From the NCBI RefSeq assembly GCF_042652645.1, contig NZ_JBHSGU010000029.1, positions 244,477 through 308,476 of the forward strand: a stretch of 64,000 nt of DNA, in the 5' to 3' direction. The stretch comes from Glaciecola siphonariae (GTDB taxonomy: Bacteria > Pseudomonadota > Gammaproteobacteria > Enterobacterales > Alteromonadaceae). This document shows positions 28,201-35,597 of the stretch, one piece after another. The translations under genes were made by a program, and so were the position numbers. The notes under the pieces are model-generated. The model made no database searches and was not told the DNA's origin. It saw nothing but the letters and a program-made list of their open reading frames with translations. Position 1 is the first letter of the stretch; the number at the start of each line of letters is the position of its first letter.

Positions 28201-29706
28201 TTAAAACAAGTTAACCCTGATGCACTAATTTCAGTGAAATTAGTGTCAGAGCCTGGCGTTGGCACAATCGCCACAGGCGTAGCAAAGGCTTACGCTGACT
28301 TGATTACTATTTCGGGCTATGACGGCGGCACCGGCGCCAGCCCACTCACCTCAGTAAAATATGCAGGCAGCCCTTTTGAGCTAGGTCTAGCTGAAACCCA
28401 GCAAGCATTAGTAGAAAATGGCTTGCGGCACAAGGTAAGAGTACAAACAGATGGCGGCTTAAAAACCGGACTCGATGTTGTAAAAGCAGGCATTTTAGGC
28501 GCTGAAAGTTTTGGCTTTGGCACCGGTCCGATGGTTGCACTTGGGTGTAAGTACTTGCGTATATGCCATTTAAATAATTGTGCAACCGGTGTGGCAACAC
28601 AAGACGCCAAACTGCGTGACAATTATTTCATTGGTCTGCCTGATATGGTAATGAACTACTTTAAGTTTGTAGCCCAAGAAGTGAGAGAAATTATGGCCAG
28701 TATTGGCATAACGCGCTTCCAAGACCTAGTGGGCCGAACAGAGCTGCTTGAGTTGCTAGACGGGCAAACGGCTAAGCAAACAAAGCTTGATTTGTCGCCC
28801 TTGCTCGAAAAACCACAGGCGGGTACTCATACCAAGTTATTTTGCTCAGAAGTTACCAACTCACCCATTGATAAAGGTGAGCTAAACAAACGCTTATTGA
28901 ACGATGCTGAGAAATCCGTGCTAGGCAAAACCAGTACCCGCTTACACTACGATGTACGAAACACCGACCGGTCGATTGGCGCAACATTGTCTGGTTTTAT
29001 TGCAAAACACTACGGCAACTCGGGTGTAGATGACTCGCCCATTGAGGTAACGCTCACTGGCACTATTGGTCAGAGCTTTGGGGTGTGGAACGTTGGTGGA
29101 CTGCATATGCATTTGATTGGCGATGCCAACGATTATGTGGGTAAAGGCATGACCGGCGGAAAATTGGTTATTAATCCTCCCGCCAAAATCAGTTTTGACA
29201 CTCATCAAAGCGCCATTATGGGCAATACATGTTTATACGGTGCCACTGGCGGCAAGCTTTACGCCGCAGGGCGAGCTGGCGAGCGCTTTGCAGTTCGTAA
29301 CTCTGGCGCTATTGCGGTCATTGAAGGAATTGGCGACAACGGTTGCGAATACATGACAGGCGGCATAGTGGCTATTTTAGGCAGTGTTGGTGTCAATTTT
29401 GGAGCAGGCATGACCGGTGGATTTGCTTATCTGTATGATGAATTTGGCGACCTTGATCAGCGCGTTAATCATGAATTAGTCGACGTACAGGGCATTGAAG
29501 ACAAAGTGATCTTGTCTGAACATTTGCGCGGTCTCATCAATGAGCATTACGAAGAAACCGGCAGCGCACATTCGCTAGATTTATTGACCAACTTCGCTGA
29601 AGAAATGAAGAATTTTCGCTTGGTTAAACCAAAAACAAGCGATGTGAAAAATTTGCTAGGGCACATCAGTCGCTCAAGCGCAGAACTGCGCATTCAAGCA
29701 CAATAG
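25240..29706 (+). CDS. gltB: Glutamate synthase (NADPH) large subunit GltB
   Basis: A 1488-residue GOGAT alpha subunit that makes two glutamates from glutamine and 2-oxoglutarate. After a 12-residue propeptide the nucleophile is Cys13 (DNCGFG) of the class II amidotransferase domain (about 13-430); then the central domain, the FMN/2-oxoglutarate synthase domain (about 800-1200; GYDGGTGASPLTS), the 3Fe-4S cysteines in CKYLRICHLNNCATG, and the C-terminal beta-helix domain with G-rich repeats (about 1240-1488). GGAG box 8 bases before ATG. gltD follows 19 bases on. Confidence 0.97.
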   Translation: MGLYHVTDSKDNCGFGLIAHIQGDASHKLVTTAIEGLDRMQHRGGVAADGKTGDGCGLLLQKPDSFFKKVAKGRDWTLNTNYAVGMVFLNRDPIVASAARAVLNAELEKEMLSVVGWREVPTDHSVLGDLAKTGVPQIEQIFVNAPSGWSMPDLERRLYMARRRAEKVLAEDEDFYIACLSTFVTIYKGLVMPKDLPAFYHDLADPDMQSSICVFHQRFSTNTLPKWPLAQPFRFLAHNGEINTIKGNRDWAIARTSKFATPLIPDLRDAAPFVNLTGSDSSSLDNMLELFLAGGMDLFRAMRLLVPPAYQNNKTMDPNLRAFYEFNSMHMEPWDGPAGIVMTNGRHVACNLDRNGLRPARYVITNDNLITLASEIGIWDYKQEDVVEKGRVGPGEMLAVDTHTGKIWRSNEIDEDLKARHPYAEWITSHIKRLAPIEQVDASQIGKRAFDDVQMATYHKLFNYSYEEMQQIIKVLAKDGQEAVGSMGDDTPMAVMSSKNRTLYDFFRQQFAQVTNPPIDSLRENHVMSLATCIGREQNVFNETSGYAHRVLFDSPVLVYTDLKQLKEYDSQYYHNEQIDINYRLEEGLENALIRICDEAENAVRERNAAFVILSDRQIAKDTLPIPAAMAVGAVQRRLIDKQLRCDANIVIETASARDPHHFAVLIGLGATAVYPFLAYETIEQMVEQKELDISPMEAVLNYRKGINKGLYKIMSKMGISTIASYRSSKLFEAIGINSDVIELCFKGIPSRVQGASFEDFEQDVVNSARIAWLKRKSISHGGLLKYVHGGEYHAYNPDVVKTLQTAVVSGNYADYQVFSDLVNKRNPSHLRDLMGLKSDLSPVSIDDVEAAEHLFPRFDTAAMSIGALSPEAHEALAIAMNRLGGQSNSGEGGEDPKRFNTERNSKIKQVASGRFGVTAHYLMNANVIQIKVAQGAKPGEGGQLPGDKVNKYIAELRFSVPGVTLISPPPHHDIYSIEDLAQLIFDLKQVNPDALISVKLVSEPGVGTIATGVAKAYADLITISGYDGGTGASPLTSVKYAGSPFELGLAETQQALVENGLRHKVRVQTDGGLKTGLDVVKAGILGAESFGFGTGPMVALGCKYLRICHLNNCATGVATQDAKLRDNYFIGLPDMVMNYFKFVAQEVREIMASIGITRFQDLVGRTELLELLDGQTAKQTKLDLSPLLEKPQAGTHTKLFCSEVTNSPIDKGELNKRLLNDAEKSVLGKTSTRLHYDVRNTDRSIGATLSGFIAKHYGNSGVDDSPIEVTLTGTIGQSFGVWNVGGLHMHLIGDANDYVGKGMTGGKLVINPPAKISFDTHQSAIMGNTCLYGATGGKLYAAGRAGERFAVRNSGAIAVIEGIGDNGCEYMTGGIVAILGSVGVNFGAGMTGGFAYLYDEFGDLDQRVNHELVDVQGIEDKVILSEHLRGLINEHYEETGSAHSLDLLTNFAEEMKNFRLVKPKTSDVKNLLGHISRSSAELRIQAQ

Positions 29707-29725
29707 CCCAGGAGTAGTTTTTAGT

Positions 29726-31141
29726 ATGGCAAAAAATGTATATCAATTCGTAGATGTGGCGCGTATTGACCCGCCTAAAAAACCTATCATCATGCGAAAA
29801 GAAGAGTTTGGTGAAATTTACCAACCCATGACATCGTCACAGGCAGCTGGTCAGGCCGACAGATGCCTTGATTGCGGGAATCCTTACTGCGAATGGAAGT
29901 GCCCTGTTCACAACTATATTCCGCAGTGGTTAGATTTAGCTAACGAAGGAAAGATTATAGAAGCCGCTGAGCTGTCTCACAAAACCAATAGCCTACCTGA
30001 AGTATGCGGCCGAGTATGTCCACAAGACAGACTGTGCGAGGGCGCATGTACGCTTAATGATGACTTTGGCGCGGTAACGATAGGCAGCATCGAAAAATAT
30101 ATTACCGACACGGCATTTAAAATGGGATGGCGACCAGACATGTCGGGCGTTGAATGGACCGACAAAAAGGTAGCGGTTATTGGTGCAGGACCGGCAGGTT
30201 TAGCGTGTGCCGACATCTTAGTACGAAATGGCGTAAAGCCAGTCGTGTTTGATAAGTATGAAGAAATTGGCGGACTACTGACTTTTGGCATTCCATCGTT
30301 CAAGTTGGAAAAAGAAGTCATCACGCTAAGGCGCCAAATATTTAGCGATATGGGCGTTGAATTTCGTTTGAATGTAGAAATTGGTAAAGACCTCCCCTTC
30401 CAAGACTTGATGGATGAGTATGATGCCGTGTTTTTAGGCATGGGCACATACAAAGCTATGCAGGGCGGTTTTACTAACGAAAAAGCTCCCGGAGTTTATG
30501 AAGCACTTCCATTTTTAATTGCAAATACGAACCGGGTTATGGGCATTGAGAAGTCACCTGAAGACTTTATTGATATGCGCAACAAACGCGTTGTAGTGCT
30601 TGGCGGCGGTGATACCACAATGGACTGTGTACGCACATCCATAAGGCAAGGAGCCTCATCGGTTATTTGTGCCTACAGAAGAGACGAGCAAAGTATGCCT
30701 GGCTCACGGCGAGAAGTTGTCAACGCAAAAGAGGAAGGTGTCGAGTTTCAGTTCAATATGCAGCCTATAGACATCGCTGTTGATGAAAATGGCGTTGCGA
30801 TTGGTGTGCGTATGGTACGCACAGAAATGGGCGAACCTGATGCGGCAGGTCGTCGTAAACCAGTAGAGATACCAGGGTCTGCACACATCCTTGAAGCCGA
30901 CGCCATTATCATTGCATTTGGGTTTTCGCCAAGTCCTGCAAGCTGGTTTGGTGATGTTGGTATCATTTTGGACGAAAAAGGCCGAGTTCGGGCACCGGCC
31001 GCTGGTCGCTTCGCTTTTCAAACCTCCAATCCAAAAATATTTTCTGGCGGCGATATGGTTCGTGGCTCTGATTTGGTTGTCACTGCTATTGATGAGGGCA
31101 GGAAAGCCGCTGAAGGTATCTTAGATTATTTAGAGGTATAG
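29726..31141 (+). CDS. gltD: Glutamate synthase (NADPH) small subunit GltD
   Basis: A 471-residue beta subunit. N-terminal cysteine sets CLDCGNPYCEWKC and CGRVCPQDRLCEGAC bind the 4Fe-4S clusters, GAGPAGLACADIL binds FAD, and VLGGGDTTMDC binds NADPH. It feeds electrons from NADPH to GltB. Length matches E. coli (472). Confidence 0.97.
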   Translation: MAKNVYQFVDVARIDPPKKPIIMRKEEFGEIYQPMTSSQAAGQADRCLDCGNPYCEWKCPVHNYIPQWLDLANEGKIIEAAELSHKTNSLPEVCGRVCPQDRLCEGACTLNDDFGAVTIGSIEKYITDTAFKMGWRPDMSGVEWTDKKVAVIGAGPAGLACADILVRNGVKPVVFDKYEEIGGLLTFGIPSFKLEKEVITLRRQIFSDMGVEFRLNVEIGKDLPFQDLMDEYDAVFLGMGTYKAMQGGFTNEKAPGVYEALPFLIANTNRVMGIEKSPEDFIDMRNKRVVVLGGGDTTMDCVRTSIRQGASSVICAYRRDEQSMPGSRREVVNAKEEGVEFQFNMQPIDIAVDENGVAIGVRMVRTEMGEPDAAGRRKPVEIPGSAHILEADAIIIAFGFSPSPASWFGDVGIILDEKGRVRAPAAGRFAFQTSNPKIFSGGDMVRGSDLVVTAIDEGRKAAEGILDYLEV

Positions 31142-31280
31142 CAACGGGTGCTATACTGATTACCTAAACCCATAGTAAGCTACATGCTTCATTTATGTGA
31201 TTACATAGATAAAACATTGCACAAGGGATGTTAGGGCAAAGTCGGAGAGCTCTTAAGTCATAACAGGTCGTTAATCTGAC

Positions 31281-31306
31281 AACGCGCGAAAATTACATCG
31301 CGCGTT
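31281..31306. terminator. Strong GC hairpin downstream of gltD (terminator-like)
   Basis: Perfect 9-bp stem AACGCGCGA (31281-31289) / TCGCGCGTT (31298-31306), 8-base loop. It is followed by AGCTATTTATT and not by a clean T run, so it could be a weak terminator, an mRNA-stabilizing hairpin, or an operator for the repeat-protein gene 65 bases downstream. Confidence 0.4.
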
Positions 31307-31370
31307 AGCTATTTATTGTGCAAGACAGTAAACTGTGGATATAAGATACACAAGGTGAGATTTAGGTTAT

Positions 31371-33107
31371 ATGGAATTACATTCGTCAAAAACGTTATGG
31401 CTAGCATTAATGATAGCCGCGTCGTCACAAACAATCGCACAAGAACCCGTTAATTTAAAAAATGAACAAGCGCCCGCCGCACAAGAAAATCCTAATGCTG
31501 AGAGAGATTTTAAGGTTATAGAGGAGCCCACGACGCCTCCAACCGCATTCGAGCGCGAACTAGACTCGCAACTTGCCTCTGCTTTGCTTTTAAATGAAAA
31601 CGCGCCAGAAAATGATGCCTCAGATGAAGAGGTTTCAGACCCCATTGCCGAATTAACGTCGCAAGCGCCCTCCCCCGTTGAGCAGGCCGAAGGTCTTGGC
31701 GAGCAAGACTTCGCTGTAGATGAAGCTATCGAAGAGGAAGTAGTCGAGGTTGCTGTAGAAGAAGCTATCGAAGAAGAAGTAGTTGAAGCCGCTGTTGAAG
31801 AGGCCATTGAAGAAGAAGTACTTGAAGCTGCTGTTGAAGAGGCCATCGAAGAAGAAGTACTTGAAGTTGCTGTTGAAGAAGCCATCGAAGAAGAAGTAGT
31901 TGAAGCCGCTGTCGAAGAGGCTATCGAAGAAGAAATAGTTGAAGCCGCTGTAGAAGAAGCCATCGAAGAAGAAGTAGTCGAAGCTGCTGTCGAAGAGGCC
32001 ATGGAAGAAGAAGCAGTTGAAGCCGCTATCGAAGAGGCTATAGAGGAAGAAGTAGTTGAAGCCGCTGTCGAAGAAGCCATCGAGGAAGAAATAGTTGAAG
32101 CCGCTGTAGAAGAAGCCATCGAAGAAGAAGTAGTCGAAGCTGCTGTCGAAGAGGCCATGGAAGAAGAAGCAGTTGAAGCCGCTATCGAAGAGGCCATCGA
32201 AGAAGAAGTAGTTGAAGCTGCTGTCGAAGAGGCCATCGAGGAAGAAGTAGTTGAAGCCGCTGTTGAAGAGGCCATCGAGGAAGAAATAGTTGAAGCCGTT
32301 GTCGAAGAGGCTATCGAAGAAGAAATAGTTGAAGCTGCTGTTGAAGAAGCCATCGAAGAAGAAGTAGTTGAAGCTGCTGTTGAAGAGGCCATCGAAGAAG
32401 AAGTAGTTGAAGCCACTGTCGAAGAAGTCATTGAAGAAGAAATAGTTGAAGCCGCTGTCGAAGAAGTCATTGAAGAAGAAATAGTTGAAGCTGCTGTCGA
32501 AGAAGCCATCGAGGGAGAAGTAGTTGAAGCCGCGGTCGAAGAGGCCATCGAAGAAGAAGTAGTTGAAGCTGCTGTTGAAGAGGCCATTGAAGAAGAAATA
32601 GTTGAAGCTGCTGTCGAAGAAGCCATCGAGGAAGAAGTACTTGAAGCCGCTGTCGAAGAAGAGCTGGTTGAGACGGCTGTCGATGAGCCAGTAGAACAGC
32701 TAATTGCAGAGACTCGCGAACAAGAGCAAGCACCTGCATTCGAAGAGCCAGTAAAGCAAGCCTCAATGGACGATAGTCAGCAGGTTCAGGCAACAAGAAC
32801 GGTTATGACTTACCCAAGCAGCAATGAGCGAACGCAAACCTGTCCAACAGTGTTTTACGACGTAGAGATTCCTCAAGGCGGCAAACTATGTCAGATTTTT
32901 GCCGATGACTTGCCGGCAACAATGGTGTTTTATGTTCCTCAGGCAACCGCCGACACCGTTGCGTTTTACAGAAATCAGGGGCAGTTTGCAGCGCCTCAAG
33001 AGGTCAAACAGCGTTTTATCATGCGCTCAAATAACGGCAACACAACCTTAATTGTTTCGCCAGACGGTGATGGAAGTCAGGTAGATATTTTAGTAAAGGC
33101 GCTTTAA
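31371..33107 (+). CDS. Secreted acidic tandem-repeat protein, function unknown
   Basis: A 578-residue protein not assignable to a known family. N-terminal signal-like segment (residues 1-24, WLALMIAASSQTIAQ), an acidic Pro/Glu-rich linker (25-115), then 24 uninterrupted 13-residue repeats with consensus VEEAIEEEVVEAA (residues 116-427), a short degenerate tail, and a separate C-terminal domain (about 475-578) with two Cys (about 495 and 512), mixed strands and no repeats. The repeat region is almost entirely Glu, Val, Ala and Ile and so very negatively charged. It lies alone between gltD and the DUF2726 gene. The C-terminal domain looks folded and is the part to search. Probably periplasmic or secreted. 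Confidence 0.85.
   Translation: MELHSSKTLWLALMIAASSQTIAQEPVNLKNEQAPAAQENPNAERDFKVIEEPTTPPTAFERELDSQLASALLLNENAPENDASDEEVSDPIAELTSQAPSPVEQAEGLGEQDFAVDEAIEEEVVEVAVEEAIEEEVVEAAVEEAIEEEVLEAAVEEAIEEEVLEVAVEEAIEEEVVEAAVEEAIEEEIVEAAVEEAIEEEVVEAAVEEAMEEEAVEAAIEEAIEEEVVEAAVEEAIEEEIVEAAVEEAIEEEVVEAAVEEAMEEEAVEAAIEEAIEEEVVEAAVEEAIEEEVVEAAVEEAIEEEIVEAVVEEAIEEEIVEAAVEEAIEEEVVEAAVEEAIEEEVVEATVEEVIEEEIVEAAVEEVIEEEIVEAAVEEAIEGEVVEAAVEEAIEEEVVEAAVEEAIEEEIVEAAVEEAIEEEVLEAAVEEELVETAVDEPVEQLIAETREQEQAPAFEEPVKQASMDDSQQVQATRTVMTYPSSNERTQTCPTVFYDVEIPQGGKLCQIFADDLPATMVFYVPQATADTVAFYRNQGQFAAPQEVKQRFIMRSNNGNTTLIVSPDGDGSQVDILVKAL
31716..32651 (+). repeat. 24 x 39-bp in-frame tandem repeat array
   Basis: Units of 39 bases encode the 13-residue repeat. 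Variation is mostly synonymous or conservative (V/I/L/A at position 9, A/V/T at 12-13, A/M/V at 4-5). Units 6-9 and 10-13 encode the same four-unit sequence, and 110 bases (31929-32038 and 32085-32194, offset 156) are identical, showing a recent four-unit duplication. Confidence 0.95.
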
Positions 33108-33146
33108 TTCTTTAAAGCGTCAAACTTTTATGCCTGCGTGATTTTA

Positions 33147-33163
33147 TTGGCACAGCCTTTGCA
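33147..33163 (+). promoter_or_regulatory. Sigma-54 (RpoN) promoter
   Basis: TTGGCACA (-24 element) and TTGCA (-12 element) with GG at 33149-33150 and GC at 33161-33162 separated by exactly 10 bases, matching the TGGCAC-N5-TTGC consensus. Transcription would start near 33174, about 55 bases before the DUF2726 ATG. The only TATACT nearby (33211-33216) is too close to the ribosome-binding site to serve as its -10. Confidence 0.8.
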
Positions 33164-33229
33164 GAATTCCAAATAAGTTAAGCTATTGCGACGTGTTTTC
33201 GTTCGCCTCGTATACTTTTTGGAGTCATA

Positions 33230-33835
33230 ATGGAATTTGCAATTATCTTGTTAGCAGTGTTGATTTGTGTTTCGGTGTTAGCCGTAAAACTCAACGACAA
33301 TAAAATAGCCTTTCCTTTTGCTGTCAAAAAACAGCTTTTCACCGCAGCAGAGCGTCAGTTTTTGCAACTTATTGAGCAGTCAGTAGGTGACGAATTTCGC
33401 GTTATGTGTCGTGTAAAATTAATTGATCTGCTCTCTTTGCGCAGCAACACCGACAAAAAAATAGCCAATAGCGCGCTATTAAGAGCTGGGGGCAAACAGG
33501 TTGATTTTGTTTTGTGCGACCGCAAAGATATGACGCCTGTGATGGCCATCGACCTTGTCTTCGGCGTCGGCAAAGACGGTCACAATACTCAGCGCGATTT
33601 TTTTGTAAGTGGTGCACTCGATACCGCTGCCATTCCACATGTGAGAATTAAAGCAAAAGGCGGATATACCGTTACGGATATCAGAGAATGCATCGAAGCG
33701 AAACTCATTCCCCTCAGACGCCGCCAAGGTAAAATTCCGTTTAGTGGAGTAACTGCAGCAAATCCTAGTATCATACCTACGAATAAACGCCCTACGCGAC
33801 CGTTGAGCGCTAGTAGACGTGCTGTTGCAGCCTAG
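33230..33835 (+). CDS. Membrane-anchored DUF2726 protein
   Basis: A 201-residue protein: one N-terminal membrane helix (1-20), then a DUF2726 domain (about 35-165) with the pattern CRVKLIDLL, KQVDFVLCDRKDM and a C-terminal IPHVRIKAKGGYT. DUF2726 resembles restriction-endonuclease-like folds; here the usual acidic IEL segment reads AIDL, so nuclease activity is doubtful. The C terminus is basic (RRR, KRPTR). Ribosome-binding site TTTGGAG. Preceded by a sigma-54 promoter and followed by a terminator, so it is a single-gene unit. Confidence 0.8.
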   Translation: MEFAIILLAVLICVSVLAVKLNDNKIAFPFAVKKQLFTAAERQFLQLIEQSVGDEFRVMCRVKLIDLLSLRSNTDKKIANSALLRAGGKQVDFVLCDRKDMTPVMAIDLVFGVGKDGHNTQRDFFVSGALDTAAIPHVRIKAKGGYTVTDIRECIEAKLIPLRRRQGKIPFSGVTAANPSIIPTNKRPTRPLSASRRAVAA

Positions 33836-33857
33836 CACTATATCCTCTTGTATTTAA

Positions 33858-33890
33858 AAACTGAGCGTCTATTATGACGCTCAGTTTTTT
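33858..33890 (+). terminator. Terminator after the DUF2726 gene
   Basis: Stem AAACTGAGCGTC (33858-33869) / GACGCTCAGTTT (33876-33887), 6-base loop, followed by more T to 33890. Ends 19 bases before mtnN. Confidence 0.92.
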
Positions 33891-33908
33891 ACTATCAGTG
33901 AGCCTTAC

Positions 33909-34601
33909 ATGAAAATAGCCATCATCGGAGCAATGGAAGAAGAAGTGCAGTTGATAAAAGACAAACTGCAGGACGGAAAAACCATAAGCGTCTCGCATTT
34001 AGAAACGCATGTAGGACACATTCGTAATCACGAAATCTTTTTAGTACAAAGCGGCATTGGTAAAGTTGCCTCTGCGCTTGCGGCCTCTCTGCTCATTCAT
34101 CAGTTCAATCCTGATTTGGTGATCAATACCGGGTCTGCTGGTGGCTTCGACCCCGACCTCAATATTGGTGATATCGTGATTGCCGACTCACTTATGTATC
34201 ACGATGTGGACGTAAGCCATTTTGGATATGCGCCGGGACAAGTGCCGGCCATGCCCAAACAGTATGTCGCAGATGCGTATGCCAGCGGTGTCGCGATGGA
34301 AGCGGCAAAAACCTTATCAAACATTAAAGTAAAAACCGGTCTTATCTGCAGTGGTGATAGCTTTATAGGCTCAGATGAAGCAGCAGCTAAAATACGTGAG
34401 GCCTTCCCAGCCATGAAGGCAGTAGAGATGGAGGGCGCTTCAATAGCCCAAACCTGTCACATGATGGACACTTCCTGTGTGGTCGTCAGAAGCCTGTCGG
34501 ATATTGCTGGAAAAACGTCTACAGTGTCGTTTGAAACCTATCTCGAAAAGGCGGCAAAACATTCAGCAATGCTGATACTAGGTATGTTAGACAGGCTGTA
34601 A
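33909..34601 (+). CDS. mtnN: 5'-methylthioadenosine/S-adenosylhomocysteine nucleosidase
   Basis: A 230-residue Pfs/MTAN enzyme that cleaves MTA and SAH, supporting methionine salvage and the activated methyl cycle. Typical start MKIAIIGAMEEEV with catalytic Glu at residue 11 or 12, NTGSAGG phosphate loop, and catalytic Asp in SLSDIAG. It starts the mtnN-CobD/CbiB-like-btuF run, an order I recall from Vibrio. Confidence 0.96.
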   Translation: MKIAIIGAMEEEVQLIKDKLQDGKTISVSHLETHVGHIRNHEIFLVQSGIGKVASALAASLLIHQFNPDLVINTGSAGGFDPDLNIGDIVIADSLMYHDVDVSHFGYAPGQVPAMPKQYVADAYASGVAMEAAKTLSNIKVKTGLICSGDSFIGSDEAAAKIREAFPAMKAVEMEGASIAQTCHMMDTSCVVVRSLSDIAGKTSTVSFETYLEKAAKHSAMLILGMLDRL

Positions 34602-34604
34602 CGC

Positions 34605-35597
34605 TTGGATGAATTAATTGCGCAGTACTTGCCAGCAGCACTAAGCGCTTGGTTTGTATTACTAATTGCTTGGCTCGCAGAAAAAACCATTCCTGTTGCC
34701 AGTTGGGTTGACCCTATCGGCTTCTTCAGATTTGTTTGTGAACGAATGGCGAAAAAAGTGCTGCCTCGTTCACAGCAAACTCAGCAACATTACATATCAG
34801 GAGCGCTGGCGGTTATTGTGCTTATTGCCCCGGTGCTTTTATGTGTTTTCCTCATTCGAGAATTTGCTTACTACCCGCTTATTTTTGATGCTTTGATTAT
34901 ATATTTATGCCTGCAGTTTACGCCCTATGCAAAACTCACTGAGCAGTGCCATAAAGCGCTGAACGCAGACAAAAAGCAGTTAGCAAAATCACTGCTGAAC
35001 CCAAGCACGCTCAGGCAAACTGGCTCTCTCTCAAGCACAGGACTGATAAAGGCTACCATTGAAATGTTCTGCCTGAGGATCGTATATCAACAAATTGTGG
35101 TGATGTTTTGGTACTTGGCGCTCGGACCTATTGCGGTATTGTTTTACAGACTTTGCTACGAGGCTCATCAAAGCTGGAACACTAAGATTGACACTTTCCA
35201 AGCCTTTGGCTGGTTTAGTCACTGGGTATGTTTTTTGTTTCAATATGTCCCGGTGCGATGTTTTGCACTTTTACTGCACACTGTGGCATCGCTGCAAAAT
35301 ATAGGACGGCGCACAGCAACAAAATCATTGCCGATGAGCTATCCTAAGGCAACATTCTGGCAATCTAATGGTGGGGTGATATTAGGTGCTCTGTCTGGTG
35401 CAATTAATCGCACGACTAGCGGCCCTGTCAAGTATCACTCCTCTCACAATGGAACGGTTAAAATCAGACGGGTAAAATTTTTAGGGCGCAGTGAACCACT
35501 TATCACAGATATATTGCTGAGCACTCGACTATGCAATCACACAATCATCGCTTTTATGTGGGTACTATTATTATGCTGCTGGGTGTTTTCACTATGA
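34605..35597 (+). CDS. CobD/CbiB-family membrane protein (diverged)
   Basis: A 330-residue membrane protein with four or five hydrophobic segments. SWVDPIGFFRFVCERM and the C-terminal FWQSNGGVILGALSGAIN segment match the CobD/CbiB (adenosylcobinamide-phosphate synthase)/AmpE family. The central block that in CbiB reads VAENTVDG is here FCLRIVYQQ, lacking the conserved acidic and Asn residues, so canonical activity is uncertain. TTG start 3 bases after mtnN; its TGA overlaps the btuF ATG (ATGA). Context suggests corrinoid salvage. Confidence 0.75.
   Translation: MDELIAQYLPAALSAWFVLLIAWLAEKTIPVASWVDPIGFFRFVCERMAKKVLPRSQQTQQHYISGALAVIVLIAPVLLCVFLIREFAYYPLIFDALIIYLCLQFTPYAKLTEQCHKALNADKKQLAKSLLNPSTLRQTGSLSSTGLIKATIEMFCLRIVYQQIVVMFWYLALGPIAVLFYRLCYEAHQSWNTKIDTFQAFGWFSHWVCFLFQYVPVRCFALLLHTVASLQNIGRRTATKSLPMSYPKATFWQSNGGVILGALSGAINRTTSGPVKYHSSHNGTVKIRRVKFLGRSEPLITDILLSTRLCNHTIIAFMWVLLLCCWVFSL

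Noticed and set aside
31367..32626. A 419-residue minus-strand reading frame rich in Ser, Ala, Thr
   Set aside because: It is the antisense of the in-frame 39-bp repeat array, which keeps all frames open over long stretches. The plus-strand frame has a signal peptide, a ribosome-binding site and a non-repeat C-terminal domain.
32467..32796. A 109-residue minus-strand frame, Leu/Gln/Pro rich
   Set aside because: Another shadow of the repeat array; no ribosome-binding site or gene-like composition.
33186..33216. Sigma-70 promoter (TTGCGA / TATACT) before the DUF2726 gene
   Set aside because: Spacer is 19 bases and the -10 is only 14 bases from the ATG, so a transcript would start inside the ribosome-binding site; the sigma-54 site fits better.
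33841..34604. Cobalamin riboswitch controlling the btuF cluster
   Set aside because: The leader before mtnN is only 19 bases after a terminator and no B12-box was found in the coding spacers.
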